Shown one piece after another: positions 36,004 through 43,631 of a stretch of DNA of 60,914 nt (positions within the stretch are counted from its first letter, which is position 1; every line of letters starts with the position of its first letter). The notes below the pieces were generated by a model, which did not search any database, was not told where the DNA came from, and worked only from the letters and a program-made list of their open reading frames with translations. Where the stretch lies: the NCBI GenBank assembly GCA_031292215.1, contig JARLHO010000137.1:1-60914 (forward strand), read 5' to 3'. The translations under genes were made by a program, and so were the position numbers. Source of the stretch: Syntrophobacteraceae bacterium (GTDB lineage: Bacteria > Desulfobacterota > Syntrophobacteria > Syntrophobacterales > Syntrophobacteraceae).

Positions 36004-37302
36004 TCAGTTCGCCCGGCCCTCGACTAGAACACTCGAGCACTGCCCCATTATCCCATAGCTTACCGAGACAAAGCTTTTTCCGGCCGCTTTCCGGGTCGAG
36101 GCCGAAATGTCTAGTCCCTCGAAGGCCGGTTCGGCCATCGAAAAGTTAAGGGTCCCCGGAACAAGTCCGGCATTGATTGCCTCGATTCCCAGGATGACTT
36201 CGCATATATCGCTCGCGGCCCCCATATGACCGGTGTAGGCCTTAAGGGCGCAAACGGGGGCGCTTCGCCCCTCGGCCTCAAATATTGTCTGGATCGATTT
36301 GAGCTCGGACCTGTCCCCCTTTCGCGTGCCGCTGCCGTGAGGACAGAGGAAAGCGAGGTCCCCGACATCCACCGAGGCTTCCCGCAGGGCCTGGCGAATA
36401 CAGTTTTTCGACACCTCGTCCGGCACGCTAAGGCTTTTTCCTGCCGGGGGCTCGATACAGTTTCCATTGCCGTTTATTTCAGCCAGGATATTGGCGCCGC
36501 GAGCCATGGCGAGGTCTCGATCCTCGACCAGAATGGCCGCGCCCCCTTCCGCGGGTATGAACCCATCCCTTGCCCTGTCCAGGGGCCTAAAAGAAGCGGG
36601 ACCATGTTTACACCGGGAAAGAATTCCCAGCCCATCGAGCTCATACATGGGAATTTCGGTTATCCAGCAGCAGCAGCCCACCGCGAGCGCGATATCTGCC
36701 TCTCCCTGGCCTATCCGGCGACAGGCGAGTTCGAGCGCGTGGGCGCCGGAGGGCGAAAAGCTCGCAAGGCTTGTGTTTGGCCCCATGAACTCCAACGCTG
36801 CGGTAAGAAAGCTAAAAAGATTATTGCTGATGGATTCGAGCAGGAAAAAAGGGTTAACCTTGTTTATCAGGGATTTGTTTAGAGCAAGGCGATCCACCCC
36901 TTTCCCGCGGTTTTTGGTCGCGTCCTTTAGAGCGGGATGCATAAATTCGCATCCCGTTTTCGTAAGATCCCCCGAGGCCAGGAAAAGCGAGCGGCGCTCC
37001 CCGGGGACCGAAGCCGGATCGATACGCGAGTTTTTTACCGCCTCCATCGCCGCTTCGAACCCGAGCACCGAGCCGCGATTTAGAAACCTTACCTGGCCGG
37101 CCAGGCTGGGCGGAACGCCCTCGGGGCGTTCGACTCCCTCGACTCGACCGTAGAACTGGTAGTGTTCGGGAGCATCCGGGCGCACGCAGCGTTTAATTCC
37201 CGTTTTTGCGGCAAGCACATTTTTCCAGTTGGCCTCCACCCCCTTGCCCAAAGGTGTCACCAAACCCATTCCCGTAACGACGACCCGCCTCGATGAGGAC
37301 AT
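36004..37302 (-). CDS. FabF-like ketosynthase with Ser in place of the active-site Cys
   Basis: 432 residues, complete thiolase fold (RRVVVTGMGLVTPLG to VSVSYGIMGQCSSVLVEG). The nucleophile position reads SFSPSGAHAL, with Ser183 where FabF has Cys (TACASGAHAI). The first catalytic His (CPHGSGTRKGDRSE) and the Lys and second His (LKAYTGHMGAASD) are kept. Condensation therefore should fail or be slow, but malonyl decarboxylation, which needs the two His, may remain, as in KSQ or chain-length-factor types. It follows the second dehydratase by 8 bases and precedes the acyltransferase gene. It may be the partner of the ketosynthase at 38.5-39.8 kb. Confidence 0.85.
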   Translation of the reverse strand: MSSSRRVVVTGMGLVTPLGKGVEANWKNVLAAKTGIKRCVRPDAPEHYQFYGRVEGVERPEGVPPSLAGQVRFLNRGSVLGFEAAMEAVKNSRIDPASVPGERRSLFLASGDLTKTGCEFMHPALKDATKNRGKGVDRLALNKSLINKVNPFFLLESISNNLFSFLTAALEFMGPNTSLASFSPSGAHALELACRRIGQGEADIALAVGCCCWITEIPMYELDGLGILSRCKHGPASFRPLDRARDGFIPAEGGAAILVEDRDLAMARGANILAEINGNGNCIEPPAGKSLSVPDEVSKNCIRQALREASVDVGDLAFLCPHGSGTRKGDRSELKSIQTIFEAEGRSAPVCALKAYTGHMGAASDICEVILGIEAINAGLVPGTLNFSMAEPAFEGLDISASTRKAAGKSFVSVSYGIMGQCSSVLVEGRAN

Positions 37303-37310
37303 TTCGGCCC

Positions 37311-37757
37311 CTAGACCCCGCGCTTTAGAATTTCAAAAAACCTTTTTTGCTCTTCAACTTCCTCGATGGTTTCCAGCTCCACCAGGTTTCCCTGGAACTC
37401 GGCTTTAAGCCTTCGTTTTCCGTTGACCTTGGCAATTGCCCCATATACCACAAGGTCTTTGGACGGGGCGGGAGCGCAACTTACGCTGAGTTCCACCCGG
37501 TCGCCCGGAATGACAAAACCGTAGAAGCCGCACTTTAGAACCCTTGAGACCAAAAACCATTTTTCAAAATCCGAAGACGCCGCCTCGAGCCAGCCGGTGA
37601 GCTGCACGAGCGCTTCAAGCAGCATTATGCCGGGCATGATGGGGTTTTTCGGAAAATGAAATTCGAGGAAATCTTCGCTCATAGCGACATTTTTGACCCC
37701 GGCTATGCTTTTCCCGGGCTCAACGGACGTTATCCGGTCAACCAAAAGATATCTCAC
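37311..37757 (-). CDS. FabZ-like 3-hydroxyacyl-ACP dehydratase (second copy)
   Basis: 148 residues from the GTG at 37757 (GAAGGGA upstream). An ATG at 37787 is possible but abuts a palindromic repeat without a ribosome site, and the GTG start VRYLLVDRIT aligns exactly with MRLLFYDRIT of the sister gene. Hot-dog fold with His34 (FHFPKNPIMPG) and Glu48 (LLEAL), the FabZ catalytic pair at the same numbers as in the other copy. It should dehydrate an ACP-bound beta-hydroxy chain. The C-terminus ends in a charged helix (EEVEEQKRFFEILK). REP-like and tandem repeats lie directly upstream. Confidence 0.87.
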   Translation of the reverse strand: MRYLLVDRITSVEPGKSIAGVKNVAMSEDFLEFHFPKNPIMPGIMLLEALVQLTGWLEAASSDFEKWFLVSRVLKCGFYGFVIPGDRVELSVSCAPAPSKDLVVYGAIAKVNGKRRLKAEFQGNLVELETIEEVEEQKRFFEILKRGV

Positions 37758-37787
37758 TTGACGGGTCCCTTCAATGAATCTTGGCAT

Positions 37788-37818
37788 GTTGGGCTGCGCT
37801 TCGCTTAGCCCAACCTAC
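37788..37818. repeat. REP-like palindrome, copy 2
   Basis: GTTGGGCTGCGC...GCTTAGCCCAACCTAC forms a hairpin with 7-base GTTGGGC/GCCCAAC arms. It starts one base beyond the alternative ATG of the dehydratase and runs straight into the 8-base tandem array. Confidence 0.88.
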
Positions 37819-37894
37819 AAGACTACAAGACTACAAGACTACAAGACTACAAGACTACAAGACTACAAGACTACAAGACTACAAGACTACAAGA
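37815..37894 (+). repeat. Ten exact tandem copies of an 8-base unit (CTACAAGA)
   Basis: Exactly 80 bases of CTACAAGA repeated ten times with no mismatch. The first unit begins with the CTAC that closes the REP-like palindrome, so the array seems to have grown out of the palindrome's end. Perfect identity indicates recent slippage. Confidence 0.97.
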
Positions 37895-37904
37895 CTTAAG
37901 AACA

Positions 37905-38005
37905 TGAACGGAGTTTTATTCGTGCTGTACGAACAGACTCGAAATCCCCCCAACCCCCCTTTGCAAAAAAGGGGGGCGATTGAGCCAAGCCCCTTCCTGC
38001 GACAT
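37905..38005 (-). repeat. Dispersed C6T6...AAAG6 repeat, copy B (inverted)
   Basis: The reverse strand here reads AAGGGGCTTGGCTCAATCG, then the C6T6GCAAAG6 hairpin, TTGGGGGGATTT, and TCTGTTCGTACAGCACG, matching the plus-strand copy at 7620-7712 over about 90 bases with few changes. Confidence 0.87.
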
Positions 38006-38024
38006 GCGCAAGCTTCGCTTCACC

Positions 38025-38136
38025 CACCCAACGGCGCTCACGATTTTTCGCCTGTTTGCCCGAAATTGTGGATGGCCAAGCCAAGCTGTCACAGAGTGCA
38101 CCCAACGGCGCTCACGATTTTTCGCCTGTTTGCCCG
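38025..38136 (+). repeat. Two exact 38-base direct repeats, the second overlapping the 3-prime end of acpS
   Basis: Bases 38025-38062 and 38099-38136 are identical (beginning CACCCAACGGCGCTCACG and ending TTTGCCCG), 74 bases apart. The second copy contains the stop and last codons of the holo-ACP synthase gene. The first copy is a displaced duplicate of that gene end, followed by other sequence. Confidence 0.95.
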
Positions 38137-38519
38137 GCGGCAAGAATTACGGAGGCTACCGCGAAATCGCCGGAATGAGAAATGGATACCGTGTACTGGT
38201 AAACTTTCTTTCGACGGCCCGCTGCCTGCACCCTGCCTTTTACCCGCAGATCGGGTTTCCCGGAACCCTCGGCCACCACTTCCACTTCCCGTAGCGCTCC
38301 GTCTATTCCCTCGCCGGAGAGCCCGATGCCCAGCGCCTTAAGGCAAGCTTCCTTGGCCGCGAACCTGCCCGCCAGATGGAGGTGAGGTTTGGGCATCGAA
38401 AAGCAATACTGGCGCTCGGCATCGGTAAAAATTTCCGCGGCAAGTCCCGGGCTTGCCAGCAAGACCCTCTCCATTTTGGAGATCTGAACGATGTCGATTC
38501 CCTGCAGGATGTGCATCAT
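38112..38519 (-). CDS. acpS: Holo-[acyl-carrier-protein] synthase (4-prime-phosphopantetheinyl transferase)
   Basis: 135 residues from the ATG at 38519, which overlaps the TGA of the ketosynthase gene (ATGATG; 38516 is also possible). GIDIVQISKMERVL has the metal-binding Asp, and AGRFAAKEACLKALG the Glu and Lys of AcpS; VSISHSGDFAVASVIL is the closing strand pair. It moves phosphopantetheine from CoA onto the Ser of ACP. A dedicated copy inside the cluster suggests that it primes the unusual ACP-zinc-ribbon protein encoded at 43 kb. The last eight codons lie in a duplicated 38-base segment. Confidence 0.92.
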   Translation of the reverse strand: MMHILQGIDIVQISKMERVLLASPGLAAEIFTDAERQYCFSMPKPHLHLAGRFAAKEACLKALGIGLSGEGIDGALREVEVVAEGSGKPDLRVKGRVQAAGRRKKVYQYTVSISHSGDFAVASVILAAGQTGEKS

Positions 38520-39811
38520 CGGGCGCCCGGACCCGCAAAATACTTTTTCACCACAATTGTCGCATTCTGCCCGCCGAAGCCAAACGAATTGGAGAGAGCG
38601 GCGCGAACGACCCTTTGCCGGGAGACATCGGGAACGTAATCGAGATCGCACTTCGGGTCGGGACTGGATAGATTTATGGTCGGATGGATTCGATTTTGCG
38701 CCACCGAAAGCGCCGTAAAGGCGAATTCGGGTCCTCCCGAGCCGGCCAGCAGGTGACCGATGAGCGATTTACTCGAACTTACGGCCGGATACGAGGTGCA
38801 GTTTTCAAAAACCTTCTTTATGGCGATGGTTTCGGCCAAATCGTTTAGCTTGGTCGATGTGCCGTGAGCGTTTATGTAGTCGATACCCTCCGGAGCGATT
38901 TTCGAATCGGCAAGGGCGAGCGACATGCACTCCTTCGCCCCTCGGCCTTCGGGATGGGGCGCGGTAAGCCGCCATGCGTCCATGGTCGACGCAAACCCCG
39001 CGACTTCGGCGTATATGCGCGCTCCGCGGGCCAGGGCGTGATGCTCCTCTTCGAGAACGGCCATCCCGGCGCCTTCCCCCATCACAAGACCCGACCTCTT
39101 GCGGTCGAAGGGACGGCACAGTCGCTCGGGGTCCATCCTCGATACGGCAGCAGAGCCTAGCAGCACGAAAAAGACAAGCCCCACCGGATTTATCATCGAA
39201 TCGGCGCCCCCGGCAAGAAAAACGTCCGCCTGACCTCTTTTTACGGCCCGGTATGCGGCGCCGAGGGCAAGGGTTGCGGAGGCGCAAGCCGAGGTGATCG
39301 TAAAATTTGCGCCCTTCAGAACGAATTTGGAGGCGATAAGGGTTGCGGGCGCGCTCGAATTATTGCGTATTATCGAGTCGCGCTCGACAAGATCGAGCTC
39401 AGAGGCAAAGCGTGCGGGGTCAAACTTTTTACCGGAGGTAAGCCATCTGGCTATATCTTCTAGCCGATTGACACCCAGACCCGCGCCAAGGGCTACTCCA
39501 AACCTCGATCGGTCTTCCCCGCAGGGGGTAAAGCCTGCGTCGCTTAGCGCTTTTTTGGCGGCCCACAAGGCGAAAAGGGTCCGGCGCTCCCCTCCGGATT
39601 GGGCTTCGGAGGGAAAATCACGGCAAATCGAGCGGTAATCGTTTTCACAAACCTGCGCGGCAGCCTGCACCCGGGATTTTCCAGCGCACTGGAGCCGAAT
39701 TTTCGACACCCCCGAGACACCGGCCAGGGCTTTTTGCCAGTTTTGCTCAAGTTCGAGCCCCAGCGCCGTCGCAAGCCCCAGGCCCGTTATCACCACCTTG
39801 CGGTCCGTCAT
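38516..39811 (-). CDS. FabF-like beta-ketoacyl synthase (second active copy)
   Basis: 431 residues. VVITGLGLATALG opens the fold. Cys176 is in TSACASATLALG, the catalytic His in NAHGTSTKLND, and Lys and His in SSSKSLIGHLLAGSG, so the Cys-His-His triad is complete. LSNSFGFGGQNATIVVKKY ends it. It should condense malonyl-ACP with an acyl chain. In the cluster it is followed by acpS (4-base overlap), the second dehydratase and the Ser-type ketosynthase. Three palindromes separate its start from the first dehydratase, so it may have its own promoter or depend on readthrough. Confidence 0.93.
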   Translation of the reverse strand: MTDRKVVITGLGLATALGLELEQNWQKALAGVSGVSKIRLQCAGKSRVQAAAQVCENDYRSICRDFPSEAQSGGERRTLFALWAAKKALSDAGFTPCGEDRSRFGVALGAGLGVNRLEDIARWLTSGKKFDPARFASELDLVERDSIIRNNSSAPATLIASKFVLKGANFTITSACASATLALGAAYRAVKRGQADVFLAGGADSMINPVGLVFFVLLGSAAVSRMDPERLCRPFDRKRSGLVMGEGAGMAVLEEEHHALARGARIYAEVAGFASTMDAWRLTAPHPEGRGAKECMSLALADSKIAPEGIDYINAHGTSTKLNDLAETIAIKKVFENCTSYPAVSSSKSLIGHLLAGSGGPEFAFTALSVAQNRIHPTINLSSPDPKCDLDYVPDVSRQRVVRAALSNSFGFGGQNATIVVKKYFAGPGAR

Positions 39812-39822
39812 GAATAATCCTT

Positions 39823-39996
39823 GTTGGGCAGAGCTGCGCGCTTAGCCCAACCTTGTATCTTAAAAGAAAAGGGAGCAACCGAGGCTCCTTTTTGTTGGGC
39901 TGCGCTGCGCTTAGCCCAACCTACAAACTGTGCAACGATTGCCGCCTGAATAAGCGATATTTTTTGTTGGGCTGCGCTGCGCTTAGCCCAACCTAC
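39823..39996. repeat. Three REP-like palindromes in a row (copies 3-5)
   Basis: Palindromes at 39823-39853, 39894-39924 and 39966-39996 all share GTTGGGC...TTAGCCCAACCT. Spacing start to start is 71 and 72 bases, so the copies are regularly placed, and the last two are identical over 31 bases. The words TTTTTGTTGGGC precede both. The region between the two dehydratase/ketosynthase blocks, 39812-40073, has no gene. Confidence 0.92.
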
Positions 39997-40024
39997 AGGG
40001 TTGCTCACCAGTCGCATGAGAGCA

Positions 40025-40044
40025 GTTGGGGTTATCACCCCAAC
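40025..40044. terminator. GTTGGGGT hairpin between the two halves of the lipid cluster
   Basis: GTTGGGGT (40025-40032) pairs with ACCCCAAC (40037-40044) around a TATC loop. It lies 30 bases past the stop of the first dehydratase on the minus strand, where a transcription stop or attenuator would act. There is no long U tract, so it may only be a further palindromic repeat. Confidence 0.45.
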
Positions 40045-40073
40045 AACGCTTGCAGCGCGGGCTGTGCATGGTT

Positions 40074-40517
40074 TTAGACCCACTGCGAGCCGCCGTAGTA
40101 TCGAAACAACGCGCGCAGTCCCTGCGAGTCGGAAGATCCGGCATGAACGTAGATGATCCTTCCGATGGAGGCGATTTCAACACCGTCTACCTTCACCTGT
40201 GCCGAGCCGAGCGAATCGCTTTTCGAGGTGGAAACAAGGCGTCCCGAGATCTCTGCGGAAAAGCCGGGCCGAAGATCGGGGGCCATTGTGACATCCTCGA
40301 TAAGGGACATCACCGCCGAGAGGCTGAAGTCGTGGGAGCGGATAACGAGCCAGCCAAGGAGCTGAGCCATCGCCTCGATAAATATCACGCCGGGAACAAG
40401 GGGTTTTTTCCGGAAATGGTTGCGCAGGTATTCTTCCGAGAGGCAAAAGGTTTTTACCCCGGTAATCGATTCTCCCGGCACAAGGGCGGTTATCCGGTCG
40501 TAGAAAAGAAGTCTCAT
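40074..40517 (-). CDS. FabZ-like 3-hydroxyacyl-ACP dehydratase (first copy)
   Basis: 147 residues from the ATG at 40517, which overlaps the previous stop (ATGA) and aligns with the start of the sister copy. Hot-dog fold with His34 (NHFRKKPLVPG) and Glu48 (FIEAMAQLLG). Phe-Arg-Lys replaces the usual Phe-Pro after the His, a mild change. It should form the trans double bond on the ACP-bound chain after ketoreduction. It follows the degenerate ketosynthase directly. Confidence 0.88.
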   Translation of the reverse strand: MRLLFYDRITALVPGESITGVKTFCLSEEYLRNHFRKKPLVPGVIFIEAMAQLLGWLVIRSHDFSLSAVMSLIEDVTMAPDLRPGFSAEISGRLVSTSKSDSLGSAQVKVDGVEIASIGRIIYVHAGSSDSQGLRALFRYYGGSQWV

Positions 40518-41758
40518 GGACCGTTTGCTCCTTCGAAAATCATTGCGCCGCATCCTCCCTCGCAGCTTATTCCATTTAGGAGGAGACGGCCGATTGTAAA
40601 ATCACGGGAGGCGCCTTTGCGGGAAGGCGCGAGGAATATTTCGGGCAACCGGGCACGATCCGGCATAGAGAGGGCAAGCGCGCAGCTTAGGGCCGGGCCG
40701 GCGGCGAGCGTTTCGCCCACAGCGGCACTGGCGGCCACGATAACCGGGGGGAGAGCGCCCGTATCGAAGAGGTTGAGGACAGCTTCCAGTTCGTTTTCAT
40801 GGGAGGTTGCGAGCATCACGAGGTCTATGTCTTCCGGGGAAATCCCGGCATCGGAAAGCGCTGCCCGCATCGCCGAAGATATCGCCTGGGTGGAAGCAAA
40901 TCGGCCGTCTTCGCTTCTTTCACACGAAAAACCAAAGCCCGAGATCCGGGCGTAAATGTGAGCCCCCCTTTCGACCGCAGTGGAAAGGGGTTCCAGGACG
41001 AGCATGGCGCCCGCTTCTCCAAGAAAGGGGGGAGGAGCGACATTGCCCGGGGGCGGCACCAGCAGATTTTTAAGTTTTGCCCTGGCGAGCCCAAGAGGCG
41101 TTATCTCTTCGCCAATGCCTCCCGCCAGGGCCATTTTCGCTCGTCCCTCCCGCAATGCGCAGGCAGCTTCATAGACCGCTCTCACACCCGAATCGGCGTG
41201 CGGGCAAAAAACTGCGTTTTCCCCGGCCAGACCGAAGTGAATGGAGGCCTGGCAAAAGGCGACATTATTTAGCATTCCGAGCGGCCACAACGGATAGATT
41301 TCCTGAGAGCCGCGAAGAAAGAAGCTGTCGTAGTCGATTCCGGCGTCCGGGTGTAAGGATTTGACCACAGCGGGCAGCAAATCCTCAACGTGATAGTCTA
41401 CCATTCCCATACCGGCAAAAAAGGCACAATCCCCGGGAGCGAACATCCCTTGTCCGATCGAAGCCGAGCGCAGTGCCTCACCCACTGAAGACATCAGAAG
41501 CGCCAGATGCTTTCCCATGGTCAGGGCGAGCTGAGAGGAGATGTCGGTTTTAAAGGGTGCAAGATTTTTAACCGGGGCGGCCAGGCAGCCAAACCCGCTT
41601 GCATCGAAACCGGTGATTTCAGCCGCGCCCGATTTTCCGGCCAGAAAGCTCGAAACGATCTCCGGGAGCGAATTTCCAAGCGAGCACACTGCTCCGAGAC
41701 CAGTAATCGCCACCTGGTCCGATGCTACGGGGAAAAGAGGCAAGCCGGCGGTTTTCAT
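40514..41758 (-). CDS. Degenerate ketosynthase of chain-length-factor type
   Basis: 414 residues with the ketosynthase fold (DQVAITGLGAVCSLGNSLPEI at the start) but without its catalytic residues. At the nucleophile elbow the sequence is FCPHADSGVRAV, putting Ala188 where Cys should be. The first catalytic His is replaced (LATSHENELE where NAHGTGT is usual) and the second also (VGETLAAGPAL for IGHTLGAAG). It overlaps both the active ketosynthase before it and the dehydratase after it by 4 bases. This is the layout of ketosynthase/chain-length-factor pairs of type II polyketide and aryl-polyene systems, where the dead partner shapes the pocket. Confidence 0.85.
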   Translation of the reverse strand: MKTAGLPLFPVASDQVAITGLGAVCSLGNSLPEIVSSFLAGKSGAAEITGFDASGFGCLAAPVKNLAPFKTDISSQLALTMGKHLALLMSSVGEALRSASIGQGMFAPGDCAFFAGMGMVDYHVEDLLPAVVKSLHPDAGIDYDSFFLRGSQEIYPLWPLGMLNNVAFCQASIHFGLAGENAVFCPHADSGVRAVYEAACALREGRAKMALAGGIGEEITPLGLARAKLKNLLVPPPGNVAPPPFLGEAGAMLVLEPLSTAVERGAHIYARISGFGFSCERSEDGRFASTQAISSAMRAALSDAGISPEDIDLVMLATSHENELEAVLNLFDTGALPPVIVAASAAVGETLAAGPALSCALALSMPDRARLPEIFLAPSRKGASRDFTIGRLLLNGISCEGGCGAMIFEGANGP

Positions 41759-43047
41759 TTTCTGAATTTACCCAGGCAAAGACATGCGTTCTGGCCGCCA
41801 AAGCCGAAGGAATTGGAAATCGCTATGCCGTGTTCAAGGCTTCGAGCAATATTAGGAACATAGTCCAGGACGCATTTCGGGTCGGGAAACTCATAGTTTA
41901 TGGTGGGAAGAAGGGTTGAGCCGTTCATCCCCATCAGGGTTAGACCGGCTTCTATAGCACCCCCGGCAGCAATGGTGTGGCCAATCATCGACTTATTGGA
42001 ACTAACCGGGACAAGATTTGCTCTCTCGCCCAAAACCCTCTTTATGGCCAGCGTTTCTATCTGGTCGTTTTGTATGGTCGAGGTCCCATGGGCATTGATG
42101 TACTCGATAGCGGCGGCTGGAAGCCCGGCATCGGCAAGGGCCTTTTGCATGGCGAAAAACGCCCCGTCGCCTTTGGGATGAATGTCGGTAATCCTGAAGG
42201 CATCGGCAGAGGAACCATACCCGAGTACTTCGCCAAGGATGGTTGCCCCGCGCGCCTCGGCGTGGCCCAGGGCTTCCAGGATAAGCGCTCCCGCACCTTC
42301 GGACATGACAAAGCCGTTTCTTTTGCGGTCAAATGGCCTCGAAGCCTTGTCGGGAGAAGAGTATTTCTCGGCAAGGGCTCGGATCAGGACAAAGCCGACA
42401 AACCCCATGAAGTTTACGTTCGATTCGCACCCACCGGCGATGACCACCTCGGCTTTCCCCGACCTGATTGTCCCCAAAGCCTCGCCGATCGCCTGCGCTC
42501 CGGCAGCACAGGCGGAAACCACGGAAAAACCCGGGCCCTTGCAATCGAACAAAATCTGCAGGATCGAAGTAGCCACATCGGGTTTTCTGCGGAAGAAATT
42601 AAAGAAGGAATAGGCGCTGTCACGGGTAAGGCCGTCAATGTCCCAATGGTCCCCCCCGGCGTGGCGGTAGAGGCGGACAAGATCTTCAACCGAAGGGTTT
42701 TCACCGTGATAGCCAAGACTTACGCCGATCGTTCCCCTATCTTCGATCGAACCCAGCCGCGCCATTTCGACAGCCTCGGAGGCTGCTGCCATCATGAGTT
42801 TTAGACCGCGCGAGCTGCATTTTTCGATACCCTGGAGCCTTTTAGACTGAAAACCGCCCAGCCAGGAATCGCTCACCTGCCCGCCGATACGGCATGGCAG
42901 CCCCCCGGTTTCAAAAGAGCTGATGTAGTCAATGCCGGAGACGCCGTTTCGAGCGTTTTCGAAGGTTTCCCCGGAGTTTTTTCCAATCGGCGTGATCATT
43001 CCATAACCGGTAACGACCACCCGCCTGCTATTTGTCTGCAAGTTCAC
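41755..43047 (-). CDS. FabF-like beta-ketoacyl synthase (first active copy)
   Basis: 430 residues from a GTG. RRVVVTGYGMITPIG opens the fold. Cys180 (VVSACAAGAQAIG), His (NAHGTSTIQND), Lys and second His (SSNKSMIGHTIAAGG) complete the triad. SNSFGFGGQNACLCLGKF ends it. It is 7 bases after the ACP gene and overlaps the chain-length-factor-like gene, so the two ketosynthase-fold proteins probably form a heterodimer. It condenses malonyl-ACP extender units onto the growing chain. Confidence 0.94.
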   Translation of the reverse strand: MNLQTNSRRVVVTGYGMITPIGKNSGETFENARNGVSGIDYISSFETGGLPCRIGGQVSDSWLGGFQSKRLQGIEKCSSRGLKLMMAAASEAVEMARLGSIEDRGTIGVSLGYHGENPSVEDLVRLYRHAGGDHWDIDGLTRDSAYSFFNFFRRKPDVATSILQILFDCKGPGFSVVSACAAGAQAIGEALGTIRSGKAEVVIAGGCESNVNFMGFVGFVLIRALAEKYSSPDKASRPFDRKRNGFVMSEGAGALILEALGHAEARGATILGEVLGYGSSADAFRITDIHPKGDGAFFAMQKALADAGLPAAAIEYINAHGTSTIQNDQIETLAIKRVLGERANLVPVSSNKSMIGHTIAAGGAIEAGLTLMGMNGSTLLPTINYEFPDPKCVLDYVPNIARSLEHGIAISNSFGFGGQNACLCLGKFRK

Positions 43048-43054
43048 ATTCCGA

Positions 43055-43618
43055 TCAAAAAATTTTCTTGCTTTCCTGGATCTGCTTTAGCCACTCTTCT
43101 ATGAGGTCGTCCCCGCTGGTAAAGGCAGCAGGCTCGCCGCACCCCCCGCACGCTATCAGGGTTTCTTCCTGGAGCGCCCAGTTTTTCGCCCCGCAGTTTT
43201 CGCAATTTTCGGGCAGCGTGTCCAAAAGACTGGTCACCCCTTCGGCTATGGAGGCAACCGTCACCATAACGGGCAGCTCATCCATATCCATGCCGGCCCG
43301 AATATGGGCGGAGTAGCCGTCGTAGCGCATGCCGAGCACTTCGGCGGCTTTTCCGGTAAGTTTACCTTCCGCATCGATTGCGCTCTCTTCGCCGAAGAGC
43401 TCCTCCATGTGATCGATCACCGTGCGCCTGGCCATTTTGATCCCGAAAGTCTGCTCCAGACGGTAATTTATATCCAGAAAATCGAGCGACTCGGCGCCCA
43501 GGTCCTTCATGAGGGAACTCTCAGCCTTGATGCCGGCCGGGTCGATATCGATCCCTTCGGCAATCGCCTTTTTCACTTCTTCCATTACCCTCTGTTCGGC
43601 AACGAGATTTTGCTTCAT
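43055..43618 (-). CDS. Acyl carrier protein fused to a C-terminal zinc-ribbon-like domain
   Basis: 187 residues. Residues 1-80 are an ACP: SLMKDLGAESLDFLDINYRLE, with Ser44 as the phosphopantetheine site. A middle part (about 85-130, MRYDGYSAHIRAGMDMDELP) is unlike standalone ACPs. Residues 135-160 hold CENCGAKNW...LIACGGCGE, two Cys-x2-Cys pairs spaced for a zinc ribbon. The C-terminus EEWLKQIQESKKIF is helical. ACPs are normally 75-85 residues, so this fusion is notable. AGGGGTTACA precedes the ATG. It sits between an SDR and the first ketosynthase and should carry the chain for the whole cluster. Confidence 0.85.
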   Translation of the reverse strand: MKQNLVAEQRVMEEVKKAIAEGIDIDPAGIKAESSLMKDLGAESLDFLDINYRLEQTFGIKMARRTVIDHMEELFGEESAIDAEGKLTGKAAEVLGMRYDGYSAHIRAGMDMDELPVMVTVASIAEGVTSLLDTLPENCENCGAKNWALQEETLIACGGCGEPAAFTSGDDLIEEWLKQIQESKKIF

Positions 43619-43631
43619 TGTAACCCCTGTT

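Noticed and set aside
36226-37153. Long plus-strand frames opposite the Ser-type ketosynthase
   Set aside because: Shadows caused by high GC in the third codon position; no domain seen.
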